From: Rhizophagus irregularis
Taxonomy: Eukaryota; Glomeromycota; Glomeromycetes; Glomerales; Glomeraceae
Reading direction: 5' to 3'
NCBI RefSeq assembly: GCF_026210795.1
Contig: NC_089439.1
Location: 5,022,001 to 5,086,000 of the forward strand
DNA: 64,000 nucleotides
The position numbers were made by a program, and so were the translations under genes. The number at the start of each line of letters is the position of its first letter. Position 1 is the stretch's first letter. A model generated the notes under the pieces. The model was not told the origin of the DNA. It did not search any database and worked only from the letters and a program-made list of their open reading frames with translations. Shown in pieces: positions 11,861 through 24,300 of the stretch.

Positions 11861-12770
11861 TTATGATTTAATCATTTCTAATCTTTTTTGTGCATCTCTA
11901 TTTCCTCCTTTAACAGCATCTTTATATAATTCAACTGCCTTTTCTTTATCAATTTCGGTTCCAATTCCACTCTCATAACAGTATCCAAGATTATATAATC
12001 CATTTAAATAACCTTTTTCAGTTGATTTTTATAATATTCAAATGCTTTAACTTCATTTTTTTCAATACCAATTCCATCTTGATAACATTTACCCAAACAA
12101 TGATACGCGGCGACATATCCATTATCAGCTGCTTTTTTATACAAATCAATGGCTTTTTCTAAATCTTGATCAATTCCTTCATCAATTTCGTATAAATATG
12201 CTAGACGACATTGTGCGTTACCATATTCTTGTTTAGCTGATTTTTCATACCACTCAATTGCCTTTTTCATATCTTTTTGCGTTCCTCTACCATTTTCATA
12301 AAAGTATCCTAAATTTAATTGTGCGAATTTATTTCCATTCATTGCTGCTTTTTCGTACCAATAATATAATATGATTTTTCTAAATCTTGGTCAATTCCTT
12401 TTTCTTTTTCATTTTCATAACATAAGCCCAAATAAAATTGTGCAAGTTTATTTCCATTTTCTGCCGATTTTTGATACCAATAAAAGGCTTTTTTAGGAAC
12501 CTTATAAAGTTTACCTAAATAAACTTGAGCTATAAAATAATGCTTTTGAAAACAAAGCAAATGCTTTATCTTCATTTCTCTTTACAATAATTCCATTAAA
12601 ATAAAGAAAACCATGAAAGAAAATATATTAAGATAATATTTGATTTTTAATAAGCCAATCAAGAATGTTGTCTAGTAAAGGTTGATTGATATATTGAATA
12701 TTTTGTTCAATAATTTGTTTACTCCTGCAAAACCATAACCAAAGTCATTAATTTGATTGTCTGAAAATAC
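11861..12770 (-). pseudogene. Sel1-like repeat protein, frameshifted
   Basis: At least five Sel1-like repeats (about 36 residues, of the type A-x-x-x-L-G-x-x-Y-x-x-G-x-G) are recognisable, for example [28 protein letters not shown] and AAYHCLGKCYQDGIGIEKN. Such repeats form helical scaffolds; in these fungi they are often joined to kinase domains. The reading frame changes near 12355 and again near 12010, where the last repeat ([15 protein letters not shown], ending RLEMIKS) continues in another frame. The N-terminal segment (QPLLDNILDWLIKNQ) lies in yet another frame near 12660-12720. With at least three shifts and no kinase domain upstream, this is a degraded partial copy rather than a gene with introns. 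Confidence 0.75.
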
Positions 12771-14764
12771 TATAAATACTATGAGTCTGTTCCCACGTGA
12801 TTTTTACACACGTGATTAGGTGTATACACATCTACAGTAGTGTTAAATAAACTACTTTTTAACTTTATTAGTTTCAATAATATTTAAATTAGGCTTTGTT
12901 ATTTTTAAACTCTGATAAACTTTAGATTAAACTTTTTAAGATTTAGCTTTTGTTTTTTGAGATTAAATTATTCTCGTAAAAATAAAAATAATTTAATAAA
13001 TAAATATATAATCAATTACGATAATGTCCTTTTTTTAGGCTATTGTCATTTGAAAACTTCGATATATTAAAAATGCAAGAGGCAGCAAGAGAGATTTTCT
13101 GTAGAAAAATGATTAATTTCAGTAATTTCTTAATGTAATTTTATCTGTTATAAACAATTTAAAATTGCTAAAATTACAGTGTTTAATTTTTAATTATTTA
13201 ACTATGCTAATTAATTTTTAACAATTATTTAAATCATTAATTAATTTGAAATCATAAAATTTAACACAACCAAAGTAAATTTCTTTTTTTTTTTCTGAAA
13301 AAACTAGAATCAAGACGCTCTTGACTTTCTAACAGTTCCATCACTAGTTTATTTACTTAATTATCATTTGTGGAACTAATTAAAATATTATTTGATTTAA
13401 TTCAAGAATTATAATTCAAATTCAAAATAAGTGTTAAAGCCGAATACTGAGAATTCGATTTTAAATGTAATTAATTATACAGTAAATCATTTAGAAATAA
13501 AGATTTTTATATATTATTTCAACATTCGTGGCTTATTATATTAGAAATATACTTTCAAGGAACTTATTGTATATATTTAGTTAACCAGACTAAAAAATTT
13601 TTGCGTTTCTATCATTCTCATCAATGACATTTTTTTTATTACTGCACTATTTACTAATTAAATTTTATATTATAGCGTTAACGTTAACAGATTTTTAAAA
13701 TAATGACTATTATATACCCTTGAAATCAGTCATTTATTGTAAATGAAAATTAAAATTTAAAAATAAAAATGAATGCATAAATTAATTAAATTATGCTTTA
13801 TTCGTTTCAAAAGTCTCTTCCAAAGTTCACTTTGGGATGTCATGGGAGGACTTGGTATTGTTACACAAATTTACTCGTCGCAGTAAATTTTTTCTAAAAT
13901 CAAACGGCTGGTTTGTCCTACTGAATACCTCTAATGATTCCGATTGTATAATATATTATTATGCTTCATATGATTTACAAACTTTTTCATACACAAATAA
14001 ACTTTCTGAGACGGCTGATCAGCTATTGTCATCACTACTTTTGGTAATTTGAACCCAAATAGTGCGGAATTTAGATTAGTTGGAATTTGAAATGGAAGGA
14101 TATAAGCTTTTCGAGAAAAATGATGGCGAAGTAAAATAATAATATTAGTTTGTCTTTTAATAATAATTTGATTATTTTTAACTATTTAAAATATAAATTA
14201 TTACTCTATAAATAAATCATTGTTAAATAAGAAATTTAATTGTAAGTTTATAATCACGAGTCACGACTCATTTTTTGGACAAAAAAATTTTTTTTTCCGA
14301 AATTTATTTATTTATTTATTTATTTTTCGATAAAAATAATACCTAATTTTCACCAAGAACTTTCAATTTAGATATTTTTTTTTGAATTTAAGTCGATTCT
14401 CTAAACATTTTGAACATTGTACCGCACATAAAATGATTTGACTCAATCTCGTATTATAAAAAACTTAAACAACAAAGTCTTGTATCACCACCAAAAAAAT
14501 TATTACGATTGATGTAATTTACTACTTACTGTATCTATAATTTAAGTATTTCCGTATTATATGAAAGTGCATGATCATTTTCATCAATCGTAATATTAAA
14601 AGTTCCAAATTAACACTGATGTTATAACGCTTGGGTTTGTCTTAGAAGATAATGCAATTATATCTGAACAGTTTATCATGCAAAAAAACCCTGTATTTTC
14701 CTAAATAATATCAAGATAATTCACTAAAAGATATGTAAAAAAAAGAATGAATTATTTGTTTAGT
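12771..14764. other. Gene-free AT-rich stretch
   Basis: About 2 kb with nothing recognisable. Two CACGTG sites lie close together near 12793 and 12809. The ORF at 13837-14052 lacks any domain and is not supported. Confidence 0.45.
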
Positions 14765-14934
14765 AAAAGTATCAGCTACAATATCTTTTGAAATTGGAGA
14801 TCAACGGAACTTATCAGACTATCATACCGAGTTATTACAAATCAAAGAAGAGCAGCAAGCTTCTAGAAGACTGTAAGATATTCAGGAACAATTAGAACAT
14901 GTTACAAAGGAAGACACACAACCTTACAATAAGT
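14765..14934 (+). pseudogene. Coding-like fragment, possible coiled coil
   Basis: The plus strand reads FEIGDQRNLSDYHTELL, a stop, then DIQEQLEHVTKEDTQ in the same frame. The Glu/Gln/Leu-rich composition suits a coiled coil and stands out from the surrounding noise. An in-frame stop and no wider ORF make it a fragment of an unidentified gene. Confidence 0.25.
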
Positions 14935-15916
14935 GAGTTGAAGCTTCACCGAGTTATTGAACATTAGGCGCGTTTGTAATAGGGTTCTTTCGACAAGTTC
15001 CTTGAAAGAAATTGCCAAACAGTTATGATAATAAGATTGAGAATTGGTAAAAAAATCAAGATGAATAAAGTGATGCAAACTCATTGCTTTTTTAAGCGTA
15101 AAAGTAAATGAATCCTTATTTGAATTTTGACAATTCTGCAACGCCAAACTTGATAACATTATTTTCACTTTCACGTGTCAGTGAATAACGCCAGGACGGT
15201 TACAAAAAAAATTGTAAATCTGGATGTTGTTTACATGAGACGTCAGACGCCCGAGACGCGATTTTTCAGTTTACAAGTTTAATAATATATTATTTTTACG
15301 TTTAAAAATGGTTGGTTTATTTAAAATAAATAATTATTAAACACGTAGTTCCATATTGGGCCGGTGACCTACAGTACCGCAGTACAACTAAAAATCCTAT
15401 AAGCGGACTTTGATCAGCTAAGACTAATCGGGACTATTAATTATGAGTTATTTCTTTTGTCTCATGATTTTGATTATGACATAATTGACAAACAAATTTA
15501 TATAAAAAGCCACTCCAGAAAATTTTCTCTTCACTCTTGTCAATAAACTTATTTTTTTCATAGTATTTTGTCCCTTCCCTTTTTTAAAAAGTTCTTAATA
15601 AAATTCTTTTATTTTATTTTAACTTAAATTTTTACTTTTGTTTTGTTGTTAATACCAACGTCCTTCTGTCTCTCTCTCTCACATTTCGGGAAAGACTTAT
15701 GATCTAAAGCTTAGGGTGGGCTTCAAAGTCTAACAAACAAAGATGGCACATACGCCTAAGAAAGGGACGAAGTGTCAAAATTTTTGACCCTATTTTCAGC
15801 AAAGCTAATAGTAAATATTTATTACTTTATTATTTTTATACTTGAAAAAAATCTTTTTTTATTATAGAGTGATAGGATAAAATGAAGATGAAGATGCACA
15901 TATTTTCTTAGAGAAG
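14935..15916. other. Gene-free stretch
   Basis: No gene recognised. It contains a pyrimidine-rich run (CTCTCTCTCTC near 15670) and a CACGTG site near 15171. The minus-strand ORF at 14902-15174 has no domain and overlaps the coding-like plus-strand fragment. Confidence 0.35.
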
Positions 15917-17255
15917 TTCTTGAAAAAGAGTGCGTATCAAGTATTAAAAACGCGAAAATTTTTTTTTTTGATGTTTATACTTTAAATTTGTTATTTGACC
16001 TCTTATCATTGGATTGTATTTATTCTTTGTTTATTTATCAGTTATAGCACTATTTTGTATTGAAACACTGGACAACAGATGAAAGCTCTCTGAATAGAGT
16101 ATTACTGATTTCTAGATGAATGTAAATGGTTCAAGAGACTTTAAAAGAGGTATGTATTTTTTTATTTGCAAAGTGGGTAACTTCCTAAGCTAAAATTAGA
16201 ACGGATAACTCATTGAGTCGGGGAGTTCACAAATTTTACTTAGGAGGGTACTGGATTTATTTGTTTGGGTTGGGTAAGGGTGAGCAAAGTGGGTAATTCC
16301 TATGAAATTACCTGCTTTTTTTTTTATTTTATTTTTATTTTTATTTTTATTTTTTTATTCCTTTTTTTTCTTTTTTTTATCTTTTTTTATTTCTCTTGTT
16401 CATTTGATAACCAACTCAAGCAAATAACATCCTACTTTGTTATTGATAAAGTCTGCTAATTCTAAAGGAGGAATTGGCTATGTCTTCTTTACCATTAAAT
16501 AAAAATTTAGCACACTATTAATAATTTTTTCTTTCTTATAATAGGTAAATGCAGAGATTTACAATCACTGGCAAAATGAAGAAATTCCCTAAGGAACTCT
16601 TGAAAAAGAGTGCATATCAAGTATTAAAAATGTGAAATTTTTTTTTGATGTTTATACTTTATATTTGTTATCTGATTTCTTATTATTGAATTGTATTCAA
16701 TTATTTATCAATTACAGCATTATTTTGTATTAAAATACTAGACAACAGATGAAAATTCTCTGAATGGAGCATTACTGATTTTTAGATAAGTGTAAATGGC
16801 TTATTAAGAGACTTTAAAAGAAGTGTGTATTTTTTTATTTGCAAAGTGGGTAACTTCCTAAGCTAAAATTAGAACGGATAACTCATTGAGTCGGGGAGTT
16901 CACAAATTTTACTTAGGAGGGTACTGGATTTATTTGTTTGGGTTGGGTAAGGGTGAGCAAAGTGGGTAATTCCTATGAAATTACCTGCTTTTTTTTTATT
17001 TATTTTATTTTTATTTTATTTTTTTATTTCCCTTTTTTTTTATTTTTTTTTATTTCTCTTGTTCACTTGATAACTAACTCAAGCAAATAACATCCTATTT
17101 TGTTATTGATAAAGTCTGCTAATTCTAAAGGAGGAATTGGCTATGTCTTCTTTACCATTAAATAAAAATTTAGCACACTATTAATAATTTTTTCTTTCTC
17201 ATAATAGGTAAATGCAAAGATTTACAATCACTAGTAGAATGAAGAAATTTCTTAA
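15917..17255. repeat. Two-copy tandem duplication, ~660-690 bases each
   Basis: Copy 1 runs about 15917-16592 and copy 2 about 16607-17255. Matching landmarks are TGAAAAAGAGTGC (15921/16611), AAGTGGGTAACTTCC (16171/16844) and GAAGAAAT (16579/17241), giving spacings of 690, 673 and 662. The drift is due to differing T-runs. The central ~300 bases are almost identical, including a region with GGGTTGGGTAAGGGTGAGC, while the edges differ by point changes. No ORF is shared, so it is a non-coding duplication. Confidence 0.85.
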
Positions 17256-17432
17256 AAACCCCTAATATATTCTTATATAGAAGTTAATGGAGCTTTATTG
17301 AAAAGAAAATGAAATATAAAAGACTTAAAATGCATCAAATCATTCTCTTTTCTTTAATAAAATATCAAAAAAAAATTTATAATTATATACATATAAATAC
17401 TGATAAAATGACATATCATTTCGAAACTAAAG

Positions 17433-17800
17433 AACTGTTGCGAAATGGTTCTTTTTAGTTAAATAAACCGTTTCACAACGGTTTATATTAAAATCGTTAA
17501 ATAAACTGTTGCGAAATGGTTTTTTTAGTTAAATAAACCATTTCGCAACGGTTTATATTAAAATCGTTAAAAACAACCATTGCGAAATGGTTCCTTTTAG
17601 TTAAATAAACCGTTTCGCAACGGTTTATATTAAAATGATTTAAAAAACCATTGCAAAACGGTTTTTTTTAGTTAAATAAACCGTTTTGCAACAGTTTATA
17701 CTAAAATATTTTAAAAAACTGTTGCGAAATGGTTTTTTAGTTAAATAAACTGTTTCGCAACAGTTTTTATTAAATTCGTTAAAAAACTGTTTCGCAACGG
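17433..17800. repeat. Array of eleven short palindromes
   Basis: Eleven 18-base near-palindromes follow the consensus AACCRTT-NNNN-AAYGGTT. They have seven-base arms and a four-base centre, usually GCGA or TCGC, and are spaced about 35-40 bases apart by A/T spacers (TTTAGTTAAATAAA and ATATTAAAATCGTTAAA in alternation). The centre orientation alternates GCGA, TCGC for most of the array, so neighbours can also pair with each other. Arm changes (AACCGTT, AACCATT, AACTGTT) are frequently matched on the other side. The array abuts the start of a BTB pseudogene. Confidence 0.85.
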
Positions 17801-19400
17801 ACTGAAGTAACCAAAGCACTTGAACAATTACTTAAATTATAATGTTATCATTTACACTGGAAAAAAACATGATATTAAGGAATTTCATGCTCATTCTAAT
17901 ATCTTACGATGTAGATCCAAATATTTTGATAATATAATTTCTGATAAAAATATTGAGAAAAAGATGAAAAATATATAATTTATAAACTGAACATTTCTCT
18001 TCAAGTTTTTGACGTTATTCTTGAAGTAAGTTAATTTAAATAAAATACAATTTTTACAAATATATTTCATTTATTTTCAATTTTTCTTTTTTTTAGATAT
18101 CTTTATGCTGGTTATGTTGATATCACAGACAAAATTGGAACTGAACTTTTAAATATTATAATTGCTTCAGATGAATTTAATTTAACTAGGCTTACTAAAG
18201 ATTATATCATTGAATATCATCAATTATTACAAAATGATCTGGTTGGAGCTCTCAAACTGTTTTTTTATTATGAATTTCTCATAATTTACAAGATCTTTGT
18301 TTGAAAACAATTTGTATTGAATCAGAAAAATTTTTTAATTCAAATAAATTCACTCAACTATCCGCTCAATTATTGGAAATCATTTTAAAATATGAAGATT
18401 TGAATATATATGAAATTGAAATTTGGGAAAATATAGTTAAATGGGAATTGGCACAACTAGATGCTAGTTGTGGATGGAACAATTGCGGAGTAAAAAAATG
18501 CGATACATTGCATAAACCCTAAGAATTTTTCTGATGTCATGCTGCGCCTTTCACATGAGTGTTGCGCCCGGATTATGATCAAGATACCTTTGGATCGAGT
18601 CATTTCTTCGTGTAGAATATTAAAAACATAATTTTAGTAGAGATGTATCTCAATGGAGTCAAGATGATATTATAACCTTTAAAAGGATTATTTGCAGGTT
18701 TATTCCTTTAATTAGATTTAAGGATATATCTCCTAAGGATTATATGATCAAAATTAAACCTTATGAAGAAATTTTATCAAAGGAATATAGAAATAATCTT
18801 TTGAATTATTATATGATCCCTGAATGCAAGCCAAAACTTAATAATTTAACATCAAGATATTTAAAAGATATTAATTCCGTGATAATTGATCAAAGACATG
18901 TTAACCTACTTACAAATTGGATTGATAGAAATGAAGAAAGCAAATTTAGTCTCGTGCCTCTTCGTCCAGCTGATCAAGGGGAAGGTTATGGTCTATAAAT
19001 TTAATCTTTAATATAAAGCTAATAGAAATGGTAATACAGCCACAGAATTTCATAAAAAATGTGATAATAGGGGGGCTACTATAATTGTATTAAAAACTAA
19101 AAATTCTGAAAGAATAATTGGAGAATATAATCCACTTGAATGGGATCCAACAAATGGTTCTTTTAAATGCATGAAAGATAATTTTTATTCTCATTTACAA
19201 ATAAAAAGAATGTCCAAATGGCAAAAAGTAGGTTACAGTAATGGATAATAAATACTCTATAGTTTGTTATCCATATTTCAGTCCAAAATTTGGTTAAAAT
19301 AACTTATATTTACATAATGATGGTACTTAGACAAGTTATCCTGATGAGATTCTTATCGATTTTCAATAAATTCGATTATTGTAAAATCGATTCCAATCCC
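17801..19400 (+). pseudogene. BTB-BACK-TLDc protein, decayed
   Basis: Family with an N-terminal BTB/POZ domain, usually a Cullin-3 adaptor, a BACK helical linker and a C-terminal TLDc domain. BTB parts: VIIYTGKKHDIKEFHAHSNI, RCRSKYFDNIISDKNIEKK and, after a probable intron near 18035-18096, YLYAGYVDITDKIGTELLNI. BACK-like: LCLKTICIESEKFFNS and FTQLSAQLLEIILKYEDLN. TLDc: NLLTNWIDRNEE, LRPADQGEGYG, FHKKCDNRGATIIVLKTK and GEYNPLEWDP, then a degraded YPYFSPKFG near 19270. Several stops and frame changes interrupt it, and a foreign stretch lies between 18520 and 18600. The 5' end is cut by the palindrome array. It is a close relative of the TLDc gene at the right window edge, which keeps NLYLHNDGTWTSYPD intact. 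Confidence 0.8.
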
Positions 19401-19720
19401 TAATACTGTAATTACTGTATAGAACCCTTTCTTTATAATTTTGATTTTGAGATTGAGACTTTTAATTATTTTGTTTAAAAAATAATTGAAAATTTGCAAT
19501 ATAATTTTATTGAATTTCTAAATCATTTGCTTCAATAGTCGTATTAACGTTAAACTTACAAATATTTTGCATTAATAACATAATTTTGGTTAATAATGGT
19601 AAAAAAATTTTATTATTCTGATTTAAAGGATTATGAAACCCAAGGCTTCTAAATTTCGAAATTTTACGGATCATCATTTGGCCAAGATTTTAAAACTTTC
19701 AGGATTTTAGGGAGATTATG

Positions 19721-19945
19721 TATGGCCCGCCATAAGCACAAAAAGTATATACAAAAGTTATTATCTGAATATACAAAAGTTATCATTTGAATATACAAAA
19801 TTCAATATGCTACCAATTTGGTCAAATCTAGAATTAAAAAAAAATTACTGCTTAATTTGGAAATCTACTATATATTCAAATGATAACTTTTGCATATTCA
19901 AATGATAACTTTTGTATATACTTTTTGTGCTTACGGCAGGCCATA
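19721..19945. mobile_element. Long-armed MITE with ATTATG flanks
   Basis: A 225-base element with inverted arms of about 85 bases, beginning TATGGCCCGCCATAAGCAC and ending with the near reverse complement. The arms contain two copies each of a CAAAAGTTATCATTTGAATA-like unit. The six bases ATTATG flank both sides (19715-19720 and 19946-19951) and are a plausible target duplication; a TA duplication is an alternative reading. It has no coding capacity, so it is a non-autonomous foldback-type DNA element sitting just downstream of the BTB-TLDc pseudogene. Confidence 0.75.
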
Positions 19946-19951
19946 ATTATG

Positions 19952-21358
19952 TATGGTGTATGGCCTTATGTATGGTGAAGATTATAAATGTCAATGATTT
20001 TTGGGAGATCCCGTATAAAAAGAATTTGTTATTTAATTAATTAGGCCACACCGATCCGATATATTATTTAACATAACAAGATTAAAGGAATTTAACAAAA
20101 AGAATGGCCAGAATTATTGTTAATTTTGGCCCAAATTAAAATGTTATAATATATCATATATATATATATATATTTATTAATTGAACACTTAAAAAATTAT
20201 GGCCTAATTAGGAAATTTCTTCTAATTTTAACCTAAATTATACTTTGAAAAAACCCTGAAAAGGGGGTAGGGTTATGTCAAACAAAGTATTGACAGCCTT
20301 AAGGTGGTATTTACATTATAAATTATAAAAGTATCTTGAAAATTTTTCAAGAATACTTCAAAATCACTCATTTTAATGTGAAGACTCAAATTTAAATATT
20401 ATAATTTAAAAGGAAGGATTTGTCCTAAATTTTGTAATACAATTGAACTATATTCAATATAATTTTCCCAACCTGTTACACCCAAAGAAAAATTATAATT
20501 TATAATATTATTTACATTCACACAAAATGTATTTTTTGTAATTCATTTAATGAAGATCATTGAGAAGAAAATCAGCTGATACAAAGTTTCAAAGAAATGA
20601 AAAATAAGATTCACGTGAGAAATAATTAATTTGTTTGTATATAGTCACGCAAACGACCTTATGTAACACAGTAGCAACAGTTTTTTGAACTGTAAATAGT
20701 ATGGCAGATAAAAAAAAAAAATACTCGACATTTCCGTCAGGATAAATTGCTTTTCAAAAATTTACCTAACACTCGTCAATGAAATGATCAAAAATAGAAA
20801 TTATAAATAATTTATATAACAATATACAAATTTTGTACATGTAATAATTACTTTCATTTATATCAATGTAAGTTCTATGGTGAATTTGGTGGGGCTAAAG
20901 TGATTGTTTCTTGTAAATATTAGTAATGGAATTAATAAAATAAAGAACAGGTCAAAAAAGATTGATATGTTTCTATGTTCTTGATCTCTGTGCTCTTCAC
21001 CAGTTTGAGCAACAGAAAGAGCAAAGAAGAGAGGCAATATGATCGCCATTTTCGAGTATTAAAATAAGAATTCCATTTTTTCCTTTTATTGTTAAAGGCA
21101 GTGTTACGAATAATACATATATAGTTTAATTGCTTTGTGGCTTCAACTGCATTCTGTCGTGCCATATTTTAAGGTGAACACCAAGCGTTTAGCCGATCCG
21201 CAAGCGTAACAAAATGTATGACCCTTAATATAAGTAACACAGAATGAATTGTAATTTCATAAATATTTACCATTTACTGCGCCTCCCTTTTAAAAAAAAA
21301 AAATTTTAGAAATTTTCACTTTCATTACGACATATCAACATCTACAAAGGATTATATT
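19952..21358. other. Stretch upstream of the modular kinase gene
   Basis: It holds an AT dinucleotide run near 20158-20171, a CACGTG near 20612 and one uncertain small ORF (20858-21049). The last 100 bases before 21359 probably contain the kinase promoter; no sharp element is identifiable. Confidence 0.4.
20858..21049 (-). CDS. Uncertain 63-residue ORF with two hydrophobic segments
   Basis: It starts MAIILPLFFALSVAQTGEEH, which resembles a signal peptide or membrane anchor, followed by a polar stretch and a second hydrophobic segment (FFDLFFILLIPLLIF). It could be a small membrane protein or a chance ORF in AT-rich DNA. An overlapping frame (20932-21165) is equally open, which lowers confidence. 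No family recognised. Confidence 0.2.
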   Translation of the reverse strand: MAIILPLFFALSVAQTGEEHRDQEHRNISIFFDLFFILLIPLLIFTRNNHFSPTKFTIELTLI

Positions 21359-24300
21359 ATGACTCTTCAGAACACATATTGTGAAAAATGTGGTAAGAAA
21401 TATACAGACTTATTTAATAGATGGTGTATGCCATGTCAAATAAATGAATTGAAAAATAATTTTCCAAAATGGACCAGTGGAAATGAATATACCAATATTT
21501 TAATTCAAGAAATGCAATTAAAAATTGATTCTTTCGATGATACAGTATTTGAATGGATACCATATAATCGATTTAATGATATAAAAGAGTTAGAAACAGA
21601 CAAAGACGATTTTGTTAAAGTATTTTCGGCAGTATGGATGGATGGTCCATTACTTTATTGCAAAAATGAATGTGAATATAAAAGAAGCTGTCAGAATAAA
21701 AAAGTTACATTGAAATGTTTGTATAATTCACAGAATATCATTAATGAGGTATAAAATTTCTCTATATAGTACATTATTAGACTTCATTTAAATAACTTAA
21801 TATTAAAATTTTATAATTCAATACTAGGTTAAAGCATATTCTATCAAAAAAGACGACTTTTTGATTTACGAAATATATGAAATATATGGATTATCCCAAA
21901 TTCCAGATACAGAAATTTATATTCTAGTTCTTCAATGCGTGTGTTGTGAAAGATGTGAGGAACGATATACAAATGCGTATAATGAATCATGTAGGTGGTG
22001 TAAACCATGTCAAATCAATGATTTAAAAAATAACTTTATGAACTGGACCAGTGGGAATGAAAATATTGATAATTTAATTCAAGAAATGCAATTAACAATT
22101 GATACTAGTAGTGATGAGATATTTGAATGGATACCATACAGTCAGTTTAACAACATCAAAGAAATAAGTAAAAATAGTAATTCTGCTACAATTTATTCCG
22201 CATTATGGAAAGATGGTCCATTACATTGGGATGAAAATCAATATAGAAGATATCAGAATAAGGAAGTTGCCTTAAAATATTTATGTGGTTCACAAAACTT
22301 CACTAATGAATTTTTAAATGAGGTATGAAATTTCTGATTTTCCTTCAACATTCAATAGATATGTTTATACTAATATAATACTTTTTTTATATGATTTCTT
22401 GAGGTTAAAATTAAAGTATATTTGTATTCAATAACACGTACTGATGAATTATTGTATGGAATATCTCAAGATCCAAATACAAAAGATTACATCATGGTTT
22501 TTCAAATTGTATACTGTAAAAAATGTGGTAAAAGATTCACCAATATAGTGTATAATTGGTGTAAATCATGTCAAATAAGCGACTTAAAAAATAAATTTAC
22601 GCAATGGACCAGTGGAAACGAAATAATAGATAATTTAATTCAAGAAATGCAATTAAAAATTGAAAACTGCCGTGATATAATATTTGAATGGGTACCATAC
22701 AGTCAGTTTAATGATATCAAAGAAATAGATAATGATGATTTCAGTGTAATATATTCTGCAATATGGAAGGATGGCTCTTTATGTTGTAAAAAATATGAAA
22801 ATTATGTAAGATACCAGCAGAATCAAGTTGTTATTTTAAAATGTTTATATAATTCTCAAAATATTACTAATGATTTTCTAAATGAGGTATGAAAATTCCT
22901 TACAAACTTAATTAGACGTGTATTTTCTAATTTATATTACTAATGATTTATTTATCTTATTTAAATAGGTTAAATCATATTCAATTAGAGGAATTCATTT
23001 TGATAGTACTAGAATATATGGAATATCTCAACATCCGGATTTAAAATATTATATCTTAGTTTTAGAATATTTACGATGTGAAAAATGTTGCAAACAAATG
23101 CCTGATGGTTGGTGTAAACCGTGTCAAATAAGTGAATTAGAAGATAATTTTAAAAACTGGACTAGTGGAAATGAAAAAATCGATAATTTGGTTCGAGAAA
23201 TGCAATTAAGTATTAATTCTACTGATGATATAGTATTTGAATGGATACCATACGATCAGTTTATTGATATTAAAAAAATAGGCAAAGGTGGTTTTGCTGA
23301 TGTATATTCAGCAATATGGATGGATGGCCCATTGCATTATGAAGATGAATATTTAAGAAACAGACAAAAAGAAGTTGCTTTAAAATGTCTTCATAATTCA
23401 AAAAATATCTCTGATGAATTTCTGAATGAGGTATGGAATCATATTCAATTTTAACACTTTTTTTTTTAATACTGTATAATAATAATATCTTTCTTGTTTA
23501 AATAGATCAAAGCATATTCAATTAAAGAATATAATAAAACTGAAAATATTCTTTCTGTATATGGAATAACTCAAAATCCTGATACAAAAGATTATATTAT
23601 GGTCCTTGATTATGCAAAAGGTGGAGATTTTTATCATTGGATAAATAAAAATTATAATAAACTTAATTGGTTATATATTATAAAAATTTTATCAATTATT
23701 ATTAAAGGTCTTAAGTTAATTCATGAAAAAAATATGTTTCATCGTGATTTTCATACAGGAAATATATTAGTACTTGATAATTCTTTAAGAATATCTAATG
23801 AGCATATATTTATTTCAGATATGGGATTAAGTGGAAAAGTTGATAATACAGATAAGACAAGTATTTATGGAGTTACTCCTTATATAGCTCCTGAAGTATT
23901 AAGAGGAGAACCTTATACCCAAGCAGCAGATATATACAGCTTTAGTATGATTATGTACGTTGTAGCAACAGGAAGACAGCCTTTTTCTAATTGCGCACAT
24001 GATCATTATTTAGTATTAGATATTTGTAAAGAAGAAATTAGACCTAGTATAATTGAATCAGAAGCACCAAAATGTTATATAGACTTGATGAAAAAGTGCT
24101 GGGATTCAAACCCAAATAATAGACCGAATGCTATTGAAATAGAAGAACTAATCAATTTATTTTATTATTCATATTCATATGATGGATCAGATTTTAAAGA
24201 AGTGATGAATATTGAAAAAGAAGAACAACATTATGATATTAAAAAGCAATTCAAGGAATCAGAAGAATATAGAAAAGCATTTATCTCTTCTTCTGAAAAA

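Noticed and set aside
13837-14052. 71-residue ORF
   Set aside because: No domain, no splice partner, and it sits in a long gene-free stretch.
16265-16459. ORF starting MGWVRVSKVGNSYE
   Set aside because: It lies in the tandem duplication, runs into poly-Phe/Ile from T-runs and is not kept open in the second copy.
17433-17800. CRISPR-like array
   Set aside because: The repeated units are palindromes with repeated, not unique, spacers, and the genome is eukaryotic.
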